Shown in pieces: positions 22,209 to 30,740 of a stretch of DNA of 48,987 nucleotides; positions within the stretch are counted from its first letter, which is position 1, and every line of letters begins with the position of its first letter. The notes under the pieces are model-generated. The model saw only the letters and a list, made by a program, of their open reading frames with translations, was not told the origin of the DNA and searched no databases. The translations under genes were made by a program, and so were the position numbers. Origin of the DNA: Acidimicrobiia bacterium (GTDB lineage Bacteria; Actinomycetota; Acidimicrobiia; UBA2766); contig JADZDR010000058.1 in NCBI GenBank assembly GCA_020850945.1, positions 1 through 48,987 on the forward strand, given 5' to 3'.

Positions 22209-25073
22209 TCAGCGCCATGTGGGATCGAGCAGACAACGTTCGAGCTCGGCCGGTTCGAGAGGCATCGAGATGAGATACCCCTGCGCGAAATCGCATCCGA
22301 GCTTGCGGAGCTCGGCGAGCTGGCTGTCGGTCTCGACACCTTCGGCGACGACGCCGAGGCCGAGGGCATGTGACATCGACACGATTGCCGTGACGATCGC
22401 CGAGTCCTCCGACTCCCTGCCGAGGCCGTCGACGAAGGACTGGTCGATCTTGACGAGGTCCACGGGAAAGCGGCGCAGGTAGCTGAGTGATGAGTATCCG
22501 GTGCCGAAGTCGTCGATCACCACGCGCGCACCCGTCTCGCGGAGAGCGCTCAGGGTCGTCGTGGTCGTGTCCACGTCGTCCATGATCACGCTCTCCGTTA
22601 TCTCGAGAGAGAGGGCATCGGGCGCGAGGCCGGACAGGGCGAGCGCCTCCTCGATCGTGTCGGTGAGGCCGGGGTCGTTGAACTGGCGTGCCGACAGGTT
22701 GACGGCAACCGAGAGATCCCGTGCCTGCGGGATCGTCTCGCGCCAGCGGGCGATCTGCATGCAGGCCTTGGCGAGCACCCACTGTCCGAGCGGCACGATG
22801 AGGCCGGTCTCCTCGGCTTCGGGTACGAACTCGGACGGGAGGACGAGCCCACGTTCGGGGTGGTCCCACCTGAGGAGCGCCTCGACGGCAATGACCTTGC
22901 CCTCGTCGGCTTCGGACGTACCCGTGAGGCGTATCTCGGGCTGGTAGTGCAGCCGCAGTTCCTCGCGTTCGAGGGCGCGGCGCAGGGCGTTCTGCGTTTC
23001 GAGCCGCGACTTCGATTGGCGACGCAACGTCTCGTCGAAGAGCTCGTAGCGTGCCCGACCCAGGGCCTTCGCACGGTACATGGCGGCATCGGCATCGGCG
23101 AGGACGGTCTCGGGAGTCGCGTCGCCGTGGGCGAGGGAGATCCCGATACTCGATGTCGCGAAGACCTCGCGGCCCTCGAGCAGGAACGGCTCACCGACAG
23201 CGGCGGAGATGCGATCGGCGATCTGGCGGGCATCGACGTCACCTGCCACGTCTTCGCAGAGGACGACGAACTCGTCGCCCCCGAAGCGCGCGACCGTGTC
23301 CCCCGGTCTCAGAACCTGCGTGAGGCGGCTCGCCACGTGGACGAGGAGTTGATCGCCGATCGTGTGTCCGAGGCCGTCGTTGATCATCTTGAAGTTGTCG
23401 AGATCGAGGAAGAAGACCGCGACGTTGCCGTCCCGACGGCGGCTGCGAGCCAGGGCCCACTCGATTCGGTCGAGGAGCAGCGTCCGGTTCGGGAGCCCGG
23501 TCAAGGCGTCGTGCAGAGCGCGGTGCAGGATCTCCTCATCCGTCCGCTTGCGTCCGATCGCGGTCGCGAGGATGTGGCCGATCGATTGGAGGAAGTGGAT
23601 GTGATCAGGGGAGAAGCGGTGGGACGCCTGTCCGCAGAGGATCCCGAACGGCCGCTCGGCGTCACCGATGAGTACGGACGCCACGTGTGCCGGCCCCACC
23701 TCGTCCTCGGCCGAGAGCCGCCTCACCTCTGGCCGGCCGGTCTCGAGCGTGCGGAAGGCCTGGAGGCGCAGTTCCGGACTCTCGAGTGGCATGCCCACCT
23801 TGCTCGCGTGATGTCCGCTCCCCGCCCGGATGACGAGGCCTCCGTCGGGTTCACCACACGGTTCGAGGATGCACGTTGCCGCCATCCCCAACGCTTCGTC
23901 CACCGCCGTGACCACCTCCTCCACGAGGTAGTCGACCTCGGCACCGCCGAGGGCCTGACGGCCGAGGTTCGCGACCGTCGCCTGCTGAGTCGCCCGCCTC
24001 TCGAGCTCGGACTCGAGTCGTTTGCGCTCACTGATGTCGCGGCACACGGTGGAGACGTACTCGATCTGACCCTGGGTGTCGGTGTGCCCGATCGTCACCT
24101 GTGAGACCGGGATCGTCACGCCGTCCATGCGCATGAGCTCGAGCTCACCGCTCCAGATGCCGTCACGCTCGGTCGCGGGAATCAGCTCCTCCTGCAGGAG
24201 GCGGACGGAGGCAGGCGTGTAGAAGCGGAAGGAGTGGATGTTGTCGACGGGGGAGTGGGGGGCGATGCCGAGCATGCGCCGTCCTGCCCGGTTCATATAG
24301 CTCGGCCAGCCCCGCGCGTCGGTGATGGCGACGAGGTCGGTCGTGGCCTCGAGGATGGCGGTGAGCCTGTTGCGTTCGGCTTCAGCCGACACCTGCGACG
24401 TGACATCGGCCAGCGACCCCACGTAGCCGTAGAACGTCCCGTCGTCGGTGTAGAGGGGTGCCGTGCGGACGTGGACCCACCGGACCTCGTCGTCGGGCCG
24501 CATGAGCCGGTAGCGCATGAAGAACTCGTCGCGGCTGTCCATGGTGCGACGAGCCGCGTCGAGCACGTGATCGGCGTCGTCGGCATGAATGACGGTCTCC
24601 CAGCCCCGCCCTTCGGCCTCGTCGTATGTGAGTCCCGTGATCTCGAGCCAGCGCGGGTTCGCGTAGACGATGCGGCCGGCTATGTCCGCCTGGAATATGC
24701 CGATCGGGGAGGACGCGGCCAAGAGCCGGAAGCGTTCGTCCGTGACGCGGTTGGGCGTGGAGGGGGGGCGGGGTGGGCTCGGGTTCAGCTCGCACTTCAG
24801 GCGGCTGCAGGTCCCGTCCGATTCGAATACAGGTGTGGCCGACAGGCAGAGGGGGGCCGCCTCACCGTTGTGGCGGGCGGGGGGTGGGACGTCCGCCGTC
24901 ATCGTGTCGAGTGTGAGCAGGGCACCGCGGCACACGGCCTCGAGCAGGGCTGCCCTCTCCGGACTCAACGCCTGTTGGAGCGTGAGTGGGCGGCTGTCAC
25001 CGAGGTCGAGCGCGAACTGCCCGGAGCCGTCCACCTCCACGACGAAGTTGGAGGGGCTCCTCATGTCGATCAC
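22209..25073 (-). CDS. PAS-PAS-GAF-GGDEF-EAL cyclic-di-GMP signalling protein
   Basis: 954 aa from GTG 25073 (GAGG 6-7 bases upstream); ATG 25064 gives 951 aa. A short N-terminal region is followed by PAS 1 (about 110-235, FRLLAASSPIGIFQADIAG), PAS 2 (about 240-365), GAF (about 390-520), GGDEF (about 540-700) and EAL (about 710-950). The cyclase has RFGGDEFVVL and an RPGD inhibitory site five residues before GGDEF. The phosphodiesterase has EALLRW, NLSARQF, DDFGTGYSSL, VKIDQSF and EGVET. Both catalytic domains look intact, so net output cannot be predicted. No membrane segment is seen; it probably senses an internal ligand or redox signal. Confidence 0.95.
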   Translation of the reverse strand: MIDMRSPSNFVVEVDGSGQFALDLGDSRPLTLQQALSPERAALLEAVCRGALLTLDTMTADVPPPARHNGEAAPLCLSATPVFESDGTCSRLKCELNPSPPRPPSTPNRVTDERFRLLAASSPIGIFQADIAGRIVYANPRWLEITGLTYDEAEGRGWETVIHADDADHVLDAARRTMDSRDEFFMRYRLMRPDDEVRWVHVRTAPLYTDDGTFYGYVGSLADVTSQVSAEAERNRLTAILEATTDLVAITDARGWPSYMNRAGRRMLGIAPHSPVDNIHSFRFYTPASVRLLQEELIPATERDGIWSGELELMRMDGVTIPVSQVTIGHTDTQGQIEYVSTVCRDISERKRLESELERRATQQATVANLGRQALGGAEVDYLVEEVVTAVDEALGMAATCILEPCGEPDGGLVIRAGSGHHASKVGMPLESPELRLQAFRTLETGRPEVRRLSAEDEVGPAHVASVLIGDAERPFGILCGQASHRFSPDHIHFLQSIGHILATAIGRKRTDEEILHRALHDALTGLPNRTLLLDRIEWALARSRRRDGNVAVFFLDLDNFKMINDGLGHTIGDQLLVHVASRLTQVLRPGDTVARFGGDEFVVLCEDVAGDVDARQIADRISAAVGEPFLLEGREVFATSSIGISLAHGDATPETVLADADAAMYRAKALGRARYELFDETLRRQSKSRLETQNALRRALEREELRLHYQPEIRLTGTSEADEGKVIAVEALLRWDHPERGLVLPSEFVPEAEETGLIVPLGQWVLAKACMQIARWRETIPQARDLSVAVNLSARQFNDPGLTDTIEEALALSGLAPDALSLEITESVIMDDVDTTTTTLSALRETGARVVIDDFGTGYSSLSYLRRFPVDLVKIDQSFVDGLGRESEDSAIVTAIVSMSHALGLGVVAEGVETDSQLAELRKLGCDFAQGYLISMPLEPAELERCLLDPTWR

Positions 25074-25215
25074 GAGAGACCTCGTTCTGCGCGACGGTCG
25101 ACGTTCTGGACCGGTGTGGGAGCTGGATGGTCGACACTGACGGACGCACCCCAACTGCTGGACTCGCCCAGGATAGCCCGCAGACGGACCAGTCCGGTCC
25201 CACGACCGCGGCGAG

Positions 25216-25244
25216 TTTGTGCACATGGATGTGGCACGTAGGAT
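25216..25244 (+). promoter_or_regulatory. Predicted promoter (TTTGTG-17-TAGGAT), leaderless
   Basis: TTTGTG at 25216-25221 and TAGGAT at 25239-25244 with 17-base spacing. The -10 ends 7 bases before ATG 25252, consistent with a leaderless mRNA and supporting that start. Confidence 0.4.
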
Positions 25245-25251
25245 GCCCGTC

Positions 25252-25782
25252 ATGGCGACACGACCATTCGTCCCTCCCGCACCCGACAATGCCTACGTCG
25301 AGATGCCGATGCCGCCGGCGCGACCTTGGTACGGCCACAGGCCGGCTGAGGTCGCCGGTGATCCGGCCGCACCCATGTTCGGTGCTGTCGGCCCCGACAC
25401 GGGCTACGTAGGCAGGCTCGCCCGGATCTTCCGGCCGCGTCTCGTCGCGGGCCGTATCCACGGTGACGACGCCGTCGCGGCCGGCGTCGCAGTGGCCGGC
25501 CGCCGCGCCGCGAACGCGGGTCGGGCCCCGACAGCCGAGGACCTGGAAGTCGCCTTCCTGCTTCTCGGTGTCCTCGACGGGGTACCGGGGGACTGGTCCC
25601 GGGTGGGTGACCGCATCGTCTGTCTCGTGCGGGGGTCGCGCCGCAACCCGGCTCGTCCCCGCTCCCTCGCGGCACAGATGCCCGAGGAATGGGTCTCCCT
25701 CAGACCGCGTGAGGTGCGCGAACGACTCGGCCGTGTCGGTCCCGAGGGTATCTGGGCCGACATCCACCCTGGTTCCCACTGA
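25252..25782 (+). CDS. Hypothetical soluble protein, unknown
   Basis: 176-aa protein with no recognised domain. A proline-rich N-terminus (FVPPAPDNAYVEMPMPP) leads into a basic segment (YVGRLARIFRPRLVAGRI) and a probable helical region (TAEDLEVAFLLLGVLDGV). The C-terminus ends PEGIWADIHPGSH. ATG 25252 is supported by a -10 box 7 bases upstream; ATG 25243 is possible. Divergent from the GGDEF/EAL gene, with 178 bases between the starts. Base composition and codon third positions match the neighbours. Confidence 0.65.
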   Translation: MATRPFVPPAPDNAYVEMPMPPARPWYGHRPAEVAGDPAAPMFGAVGPDTGYVGRLARIFRPRLVAGRIHGDDAVAAGVAVAGRRAANAGRAPTAEDLEVAFLLLGVLDGVPGDWSRVGDRIVCLVRGSRRNPARPRSLAAQMPEEWVSLRPREVRERLGRVGPEGIWADIHPGSH

Positions 25783-25811
25783 CCGTGTAACGGGGGTGGT
25801 GGCAAGGTGCC

Positions 25812-26555
25812 TCAGGCCGGCTTGTGGGCGACGAGCACGAGTCGCGCACCGATGCTCGCCGGCTCTCGGGACCAGCCGGCATAGGCTTCGATCTCTCCAA
25901 ATCCGACCTCTCCCACGAGGTGGGTGAGCTCCGTGAGCGCGTACACACGAGGGTGCATACGCGTGACGGTGCGTTCGCCTGAATCGTCGACCGTCGTGAT
26001 GCTGGTCGTGAGCCGTCCCGCGACGGGATCGAAGGCCTGGTGCTGCAGGATCAAGGTGCCGTCGCGCTCCTCCCACTGTCGCGGCTCGAGGTGGGCGACG
26101 ACTTGGTCGCGATGCATCGTCTCGATGAGCATGACACCTCCCGGGGTGAGCACACGGTGCGCTTCCGTGAGGACGGCGAGGTTGTCGGCATCGCTGTCGA
26201 ACATGCCGACAGAGCCGGCAAGGTTCAGGACCGCGTCGGCCCAGGCGTCGGGAACGGGGAGGTCGCGGATGTCGCCTTCCGTGAGCTCGAGCTCCACGCC
26301 GGATTCCTCCTTGCGGCGCTCGGCCTCGGCGAGGAGGTGCGGATCGAGGTCGATGCCCCACACGTCGCACCCCCACGCGGCGAGGCGCACGGCATGACGC
26401 CCGAATCCACACGGCGCGTCGAGGATGCGTGCCCCCGGTGGGAGACCGAGGAGCTTCCAGGCCGACTCGGCTTCGGATTCAGCCGCGGCGTCGAGCGCCT
26501 CCGTCTCGTGGGCACGTAGGTAGAGCTCACCGAATCTGCGCCACCACTCTTCCAC
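25812..26555 (-). CDS. Class I SAM-dependent methyltransferase
   Basis: 247 aa from GTG 26555 (a TTG at 26582 is also in frame but inside the upstream gene). Rossmann-type SAM-binding motif I ARILDAPCGFGRHAVRLA, acidic motif II VWGIDLD, and motif EGDIRDLPVP with LNLAGSVGMFDSD. HRVLTPGGVMLIET is the post-motif beta strand. Substrate unknown; small-molecule methylation is most likely. Its start lies 10 bases after the antiporter stop, so the two genes are probably co-transcribed. Confidence 0.88.
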   Translation of the reverse strand: MEEWWRRFGELYLRAHETEALDAAAESEAESAWKLLGLPPGARILDAPCGFGRHAVRLAAWGCDVWGIDLDPHLLAEAERRKEESGVELELTEGDIRDLPVPDAWADAVLNLAGSVGMFDSDADNLAVLTEAHRVLTPGGVMLIETMHRDQVVAHLEPRQWEERDGTLILQHQAFDPVAGRLTTSITTVDDSGERTVTRMHPRVYALTELTHLVGEVGFGEIEAYAGWSREPASIGARLVLVAHKPA

Positions 26556-26565
26556 GCATGAGAGC

Positions 26566-27786
26566 CTATTCCCCGGAGTCAAGGGATCCGGCGCGCCGCC
26601 GATCCGCTCGCGCGATCAGCACCGACAGCAGGGGTGGGGCCACGAGGGTCGTGACGACCGACATCGTCACCACCACACCGAAGAGCGTCTCGGAGAACTC
26701 GCCCGAGGCGAGCGCGATCGAGGCGACGACGATCCCGACCTCGCCGCGGGGCACCATGCCGACGCCGATGATCACCGAATCGGTGGGGGTGACGCCTGCG
26801 AGTCGCGACGCCGCGCCGGCCCCGGCGAACTTGGATGCGATTGCCAGGCCCACGATCAGCACCACGAGGAGAACGCCCTGTGCCGTCCCGAGGGACCCGA
26901 GGTCGACGGCGGCTCCGACCCCGACGAAGAACACGGGCGTGAGGAAGCTGCCCAGGACCTCGGTCTGGTGCACGAGATCGAAATCGTCCACTTCCTCGGC
27001 GATGATGACACCGGCGAGGAAGGCACCCACGATCGCGGCGAGGCCGATGTACGAGGCAGCCGCGGCGAGCCCGAGGAGCAGGAGGAGGGACAGGAGGAAG
27101 AGCCGGCTCGGCTCCACGGCCTGAAGGCGCGGTTTGGCGCGCCGCACGGCCCTGGGGCCGAGCGTGAGCAGCACTCCCACGAAGACGGCAGTGAGTCCCA
27201 GGGTCAGGCCGAGCTCACCGAAGTTCACGCCGGATTCGGCTATGCCCTTGACGACCGTGAGCACGAGGAGACCGAGCACGTCGTCGATGACGGCGGCGCC
27301 GAGGATGATCCGGGAGAACTCGCGGTCGATCATCCCGAGCTCGCCGAGGACGCGGGCTGTGACACCGACCGACGTTGCGACCATCGCCGTGCCCACGAAC
27401 AGGGCTTCGACGGATGAGTGGTCGAGGAGGACCATCGCGAGCCAGCCGCAGACGAAGGGGAGGATGACACCACCCACGGCGACTGTGAACGCGCGGCCCC
27501 CGACGCGTGCGATCGACTTGACCGGCGTCTCGAGCCCCACGAGGAACATGAGGACGATCACGCCGAGCTCGGCGAGCGCCACGAGCGGTTGCGAGAGCTC
27601 ACCCCCGGAGGTGTCGACCCAGCCGAGGACCGACGGTCCGAGAAGAACGCCTGCGAGGATCTCGCCCACGACCACGGGCTGACGCAAGCGCCGGAACAGG
27701 AGAGCGGCGAGCTGGGCGCCGGCGAGGATGACGAAGAGCTGGAGGAGGACGTCTTGCGATACAGACGAGGACTCGGCGACGACCAC
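26566..27786 (-). CDS. CPA2-family cation/proton antiporter
   Basis: 406-aa polytopic membrane protein with about 12 segments. GTG 27786 has GGAGG 5 bases upstream. Family motifs: RQPVVVGEILAGVLLGPS, LGVIVLMFLVGLET, SVGVTARVLGELG and GAAVIDDVLGLLVL; the Asp pair in IDD is the ion-binding site of electrogenic CPA2 exchangers. No C-terminal TrkA-N or RCK domain follows, unlike KefB/KefC. Likely Na+(K+)/H+ exchange for pH or salt balance; ion preference cannot be determined. Confidence 0.9.
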   Translation of the reverse strand: MVVAESSSVSQDVLLQLFVILAGAQLAALLFRRLRQPVVVGEILAGVLLGPSVLGWVDTSGGELSQPLVALAELGVIVLMFLVGLETPVKSIARVGGRAFTVAVGGVILPFVCGWLAMVLLDHSSVEALFVGTAMVATSVGVTARVLGELGMIDREFSRIILGAAVIDDVLGLLVLTVVKGIAESGVNFGELGLTLGLTAVFVGVLLTLGPRAVRRAKPRLQAVEPSRLFLLSLLLLLGLAAAASYIGLAAIVGAFLAGVIIAEEVDDFDLVHQTEVLGSFLTPVFFVGVGAAVDLGSLGTAQGVLLVVLIVGLAIASKFAGAGAASRLAGVTPTDSVIIGVGMVPRGEVGIVVASIALASGEFSETLFGVVVTMSVVTTLVAPPLLSVLIARADRRRAGSLDSGE

Positions 27787-27944
27787 GGGTCCTCCATCGG
27801 GTCGGTTCCGGTGGAATCCGGGAAGGTACCAGACGTCCGGTTGGGGTCCGGAGCAGAATGGTTGGCGCGTATTGTGGCGGGCCGGCGGCGTGATCCAGCC
27901 GTTGGACCACATGGGAGCTCGAAGGGGACCTGGAGGTCAGGACA

Positions 27945-28520
27945 GTGCCAGAGGATGCCGGAGACCGACGAGCCGGGGCTGAGGTGGACTGGGACGAGGC
28001 CCAGGCATGGGGATACGTCCCCGACGAGGAGGGTGTCTACCCGCCCCACCGGGAGGTCTGCTTCGGATGTGGACCGGACAACCCGACCGGGCTCGGCATC
28101 CAGGTGCGTGACGGAGGCGACGGGACCATCCTCTGCACCTACCGGTTCCCGGAACGATTCATGGGCGGGCCTGGTGTCGTGCACGGCGGAGCGATCGCCG
28201 CGGTCATGGATGACGTCCTCGGGACGGTACCCCTCGCGAAGCGGCGTCCCGCTGTCACGGGGCAGCTCACCGTCAACTACCGCCGGCCCGTGATCGTCGG
28301 TCACGAGGTGACCGTGCGGGCGTGGGAGGAGGATTCGGACGGTCGCAAGATGACGGTGCGGGGGACGATGGAGGACAGCCTCGGGCGGATCCTTGCCGAG
28401 GCGACAGGTCTCATGGTGGAGGTGACGGCGCGTCACTTCCACGCCGTTGCCACCGACCTCCCGCCCGAGGAGATCCCAGACGACTTCAAGCCCTTCCTGC
28501 CCGGTGAGAACTATCCGTGA
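27945..28520 (+). CDS. PaaI-like hotdog-fold thioesterase
   Basis: 191-aa acyl-CoA thioesterase-like protein. CFGCGPDNPTGLGIQV marks the actinobacterial PaaI/UPF subgroup; GVVHGGAIAAVMDDVLG is the hotdog active-site helix with the Asp nucleophile/base candidate; GQLTVNYRRPVIVG is the following strand. GTG 27945 with AGGTCAGGA upstream. Likely hydrolyses acyl- or aryl-CoA; substrate unknown. Divergent from the antiporter gene with a 158-base gap. Confidence 0.88.
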   Translation: MPEDAGDRRAGAEVDWDEAQAWGYVPDEEGVYPPHREVCFGCGPDNPTGLGIQVRDGGDGTILCTYRFPERFMGGPGVVHGGAIAAVMDDVLGTVPLAKRRPAVTGQLTVNYRRPVIVGHEVTVRAWEEDSDGRKMTVRGTMEDSLGRILAEATGLMVEVTARHFHAVATDLPPEEIPDDFKPFLPGENYP

Positions 28521-28567
28521 CGGACGCCGCGCGCACGCGTGTCTGCGCGCAGCCGCGCTTCGAAACG

Positions 28568-28597
28568 TTGGTGCGGTCTTTGTACCGTCACTATGAT
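28568..28597 (+). promoter_or_regulatory. Predicted tRNA operon promoter (TTGGTG-18-TATGAT)
   Basis: TTGGTG at 28568-28573 and TATGAT at 28592-28597 with 18-base spacing. The -10 is the best TATAAT match in this region and ends 10 bases before the mature 5' end of the first tRNA, a normal distance for a short tRNA leader. Confidence 0.55.
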
Positions 28598-28607
28598 GGG
28601 CGGGCAT

Positions 28608-28682
28608 TCGGGGGTGGTGTAATTGGCAACACGCAAGGTTCTGGCCCTTGTATTAGGGGTTCGAGTCCTCTCCCCCGAGCCA
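28608..28682 (+). tRNA. tRNA-Gln (anticodon CTG)
   Basis: Full cloverleaf by eye: acceptor TCGGGGG/CCCCCGA, D-stem GTGT/ACAC, anticodon stem CAAGG/CCTTG around loop TTCTGGC giving CTG, T-stem AGGGG/CCTCT with one G-T pair around TTCGAGT, discriminator G and encoded CCA (28680-28682). It reads CAG, the dominant glutamine codon in this GC-rich genome. Confidence 0.95.
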
Positions 28683-28683
28683 A

Positions 28684-28760
28684 GCCCCCTTGGTCTAGCG
28701 GCCTAGGACGCCGCCCTCTCAAGGCGGATGCCGCGGGTTCAAATCCCGCAGGGGGCGCCA
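28684..28760 (+). tRNA. tRNA-Glu (anticodon CTC)
   Basis: Acceptor GCCCCCT/AGGGGGC, D-stem GTCT/GGAC, anticodon stem CCGCC/GGCGG around loop CTCTCAA giving CTC, T-stem GCGGG/CCCGC around TTCAAAT, discriminator G and encoded CCA (28758-28760). Only one base separates it from tRNA-Gln, so both come from one precursor. Confidence 0.95.
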
Positions 28761-28770
28761 CCGCGCCAGG

Positions 28771-28801
28771 CGAGTCCACATGGTGAACCCATGTGGACTC
28801 G
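28771..28801 (+). terminator. Hairpin terminator candidate after the tRNA pair
   Basis: Perfect 13-bp stem, CGAGTCCACATGG (28771-28783) and CCATGTGGACTCG (28789-28801), loop TGAAC. It begins 10 bases after the tRNA-Glu CCA. No T-tract follows, as is common for actinobacterial terminators. It may also mark the 3' processing end or act in the leader of the next gene. Confidence 0.6.
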
Positions 28802-28842
28802 GCGCGTGCAAACCCGATCGATGAACGGGGGGCGGGGGGACC

Positions 28843-30153
28843 GTGACGACCGAAGATGCGTTCGACTCAGCGGCCGACGGTGCTGCGAGCCCGGCGCATC
28901 CCATGGAGGCGGGAGCCGAGCGGCCACGCGCACGTGGGTTCTCCTCGCGCACGTTCGGTGCGCTGCGCCACCGTGGATATGCGGTCCTCCTCGCCGGCAC
29001 GTTCGTCTCCCAGAGTGGCAACTGGCTGCACAGCGCTGCGATCGGGATCCTCGTTGCGACCCGCACCGAGAACCCGTTCCTCGTGAGCCTCGTCGGCCTC
29101 TTCCAGTTCTTCCCTTCCCTGATCCTCGGTCTCGTGGGCGGGGTGATCGCCGACCGCTTCGACCGGGTCCGGGTCATCCGCATGATGCAGCTCGTGGAGC
29201 TCGTCCTCACCGGCTTCCTCGCGCTCATGTTCTTCCTCGATCGCGGGTCGCTTCCCGTGATATACGCCGTCACGTTCGGAATGGGCCTCGCCACTGCCCT
29301 CGTCGGCCCGGCCTGGTTCGCGTTCTATCCGCGTCTCGTCCCCGTCGAGGACGTGCCGAGCGCGGTGTCGTTGAACGCGATCCAGTTCAACCTCGCCCGG
29401 ATCTTCGGCCCCGCCCTCGGTGGCTTCATGGTCGCGACCGTTGGTCCCGCCTTGGCGATCGGGCTCAACTCCCTCTCGTTCCTGGCACTCGTCATCCCCC
29501 TGTACGTCATGCGGTTCCCGGTCGTGCAGGAGAAGTCGGCCGAAGGCGGCTTCCGCGCGATCGTCGACGGTTTCCGGTACGTGGGGGCGCACAGGTGGCT
29601 ACAGGTCCTCCTCGTTACGGTCGTCGTCCAGGCGGTCTTCGCAGCCCAGGTCATCACCCTGATGCCGGCGCTGGGCCGGATCGACCACGGCTTCGACGAG
29701 AGCCAGATCGGGTTCATGCTCGCCGCGTTCGGAGTGGGAGGCCTCGTGGGGGCGCTCGCCGCCTCCAACCTGGTTCATCTCGTCTCGCGTCGTACGCTCA
29801 TCCCCGCGCTCATCTCGGCGATCGGCGCGTGTCTCGTCCTCGTGTCCACCCAGACTGGGTTCAGGGCCATCCTCGTCTCCCTCGCTGTCACGGGTGTCTT
29901 CTACATCGGCGCCATGTCGTCGATGAACGCTCTCGTCCAACTCGGGGTCGAGGACTCCGTGCGGGGCCGGGTCATGGCCATGTGGTTCACGATCTTCGTC
30001 GGGGTGTTCCCTCTCGCCGCGATCGTGTGGGGGGAGGTGGCGCGTCGCACGTCCACCGCCTTCACCCTCCTCGTGGGCGGTGTTGTCTGCATCGCCTACG
30101 GGATGGTGCTCGCGTGGGTGGGGCGGCGAGCGGCGACGGCAGATCTCTCGTGA
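28843..30153 (+). CDS. MFS transporter (MFS_3/EntS-like)
   Basis: 436-aa, about 12-TM major facilitator. Typical of the EntS/MFS_3 group: TFGALRHRGYAVLLAGTFVS at the start, LVGGVIADRFDRVRVIRMMQ between TM2 and TM3, ARIFGPALGGFMV, and MSSMNALVQLGVEDSVRGRV late in the protein. GTG 28843 follows a G-rich stretch. Members export siderophores, drugs or metabolites; no siderophore biosynthesis gene is nearby, so substrate is open. Confidence 0.88.
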   Translation: MTTEDAFDSAADGAASPAHPMEAGAERPRARGFSSRTFGALRHRGYAVLLAGTFVSQSGNWLHSAAIGILVATRTENPFLVSLVGLFQFFPSLILGLVGGVIADRFDRVRVIRMMQLVELVLTGFLALMFFLDRGSLPVIYAVTFGMGLATALVGPAWFAFYPRLVPVEDVPSAVSLNAIQFNLARIFGPALGGFMVATVGPALAIGLNSLSFLALVIPLYVMRFPVVQEKSAEGGFRAIVDGFRYVGAHRWLQVLLVTVVVQAVFAAQVITLMPALGRIDHGFDESQIGFMLAAFGVGGLVGALAASNLVHLVSRRTLIPALISAIGACLVLVSTQTGFRAILVSLAVTGVFYIGAMSSMNALVQLGVEDSVRGRVMAMWFTIFVGVFPLAAIVWGEVARRTSTAFTLLVGGVVCIAYGMVLAWVGRRAATADLS

Positions 30154-30163
30154 CCGCGTGGGC

Positions 30164-30508
30164 TCAGGGTGGGGCGAGCGCGACCCCGGTGCCGCGCGTG
30201 CAGTCTCGGACGGCGACCAGGGTGCAGGGCATGGCGAGGACGGCGATGCAGACCTCGGGATCGCCGGCGTCCCGGGACGGTTCGACCCCGCACGCCTGCA
30301 GGGCGGCATCGAGGGCAGCCGAGCCGCCTGCGAAGCGAGCGTCGACGACGGCGCCCTTCGCCTCACCCGACGTGATCGTGAGCGACAGGGCAAGGGCGAC
30401 CGATCCACCCGCGTCGATCACCCACTCGGCCTCGACGACCATCGCGTCGTGCGGTCCTTCGGGCAGTCCTGTTTCCGCCGGTTCGGCTGCCGCGTCGCTC
30501 GGTGTCAC
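30164..30508 (-). CDS. Hypothetical protein, unknown
   Basis: 114-aa frame from GTG 30508 with no recognised family. It reads as an alternating beta-type protein (DAMVVEAEWVIDAGGSVAL, LSLTITSGEAKGAVVDARFA) with a C-terminal half containing three cysteines. It ends 10 bases from the converging MFS stop and is the only good frame in this interval. Codon third positions are GC-rich as in neighbours. Could be a chance frame. Confidence 0.45.
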   Translation of the reverse strand: MTPSDAAAEPAETGLPEGPHDAMVVEAEWVIDAGGSVALALSLTITSGEAKGAVVDARFAGGSAALDAALQACGVEPSRDAGDPEVCIAVLAMPCTLVAVRDCTRGTGVALAPP

Positions 30509-30540
30509 GCCCGTCCCCCGGCCAGATCTCTTGGAAAACG

Positions 30541-30569
30541 TTGACAGACAAGGCTTTCGGCAGTTTACT
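30541..30569 (+). promoter_or_regulatory. Predicted hup promoter (TTGACA-17-TTTACT)
   Basis: Consensus -35 TTGACA (30541-30546) and TTTACT (30564-30569) with 17-base spacing, the strongest housekeeping-type promoter in the window. It implies a 5' leader of about 165 nt before the HU GTG (30741). Strong expression fits an abundant nucleoid protein. Confidence 0.65.
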
Positions 30570-30740
30570 AACGGACGCTTGTGGTCGAGGGCTCACTGCC
30601 CGAGGCCGTCGGCAGCGCCGTCGTGACGGTGTCCTGCAGGCAGAACCGAGCAATACCAAGGGTTACGGCGGGACCAACGCCTAGCTCGAAGCGACTCCAC
30701 ATCGACAACACCAGACAGACGCAAACGTCAGGAGACACCG

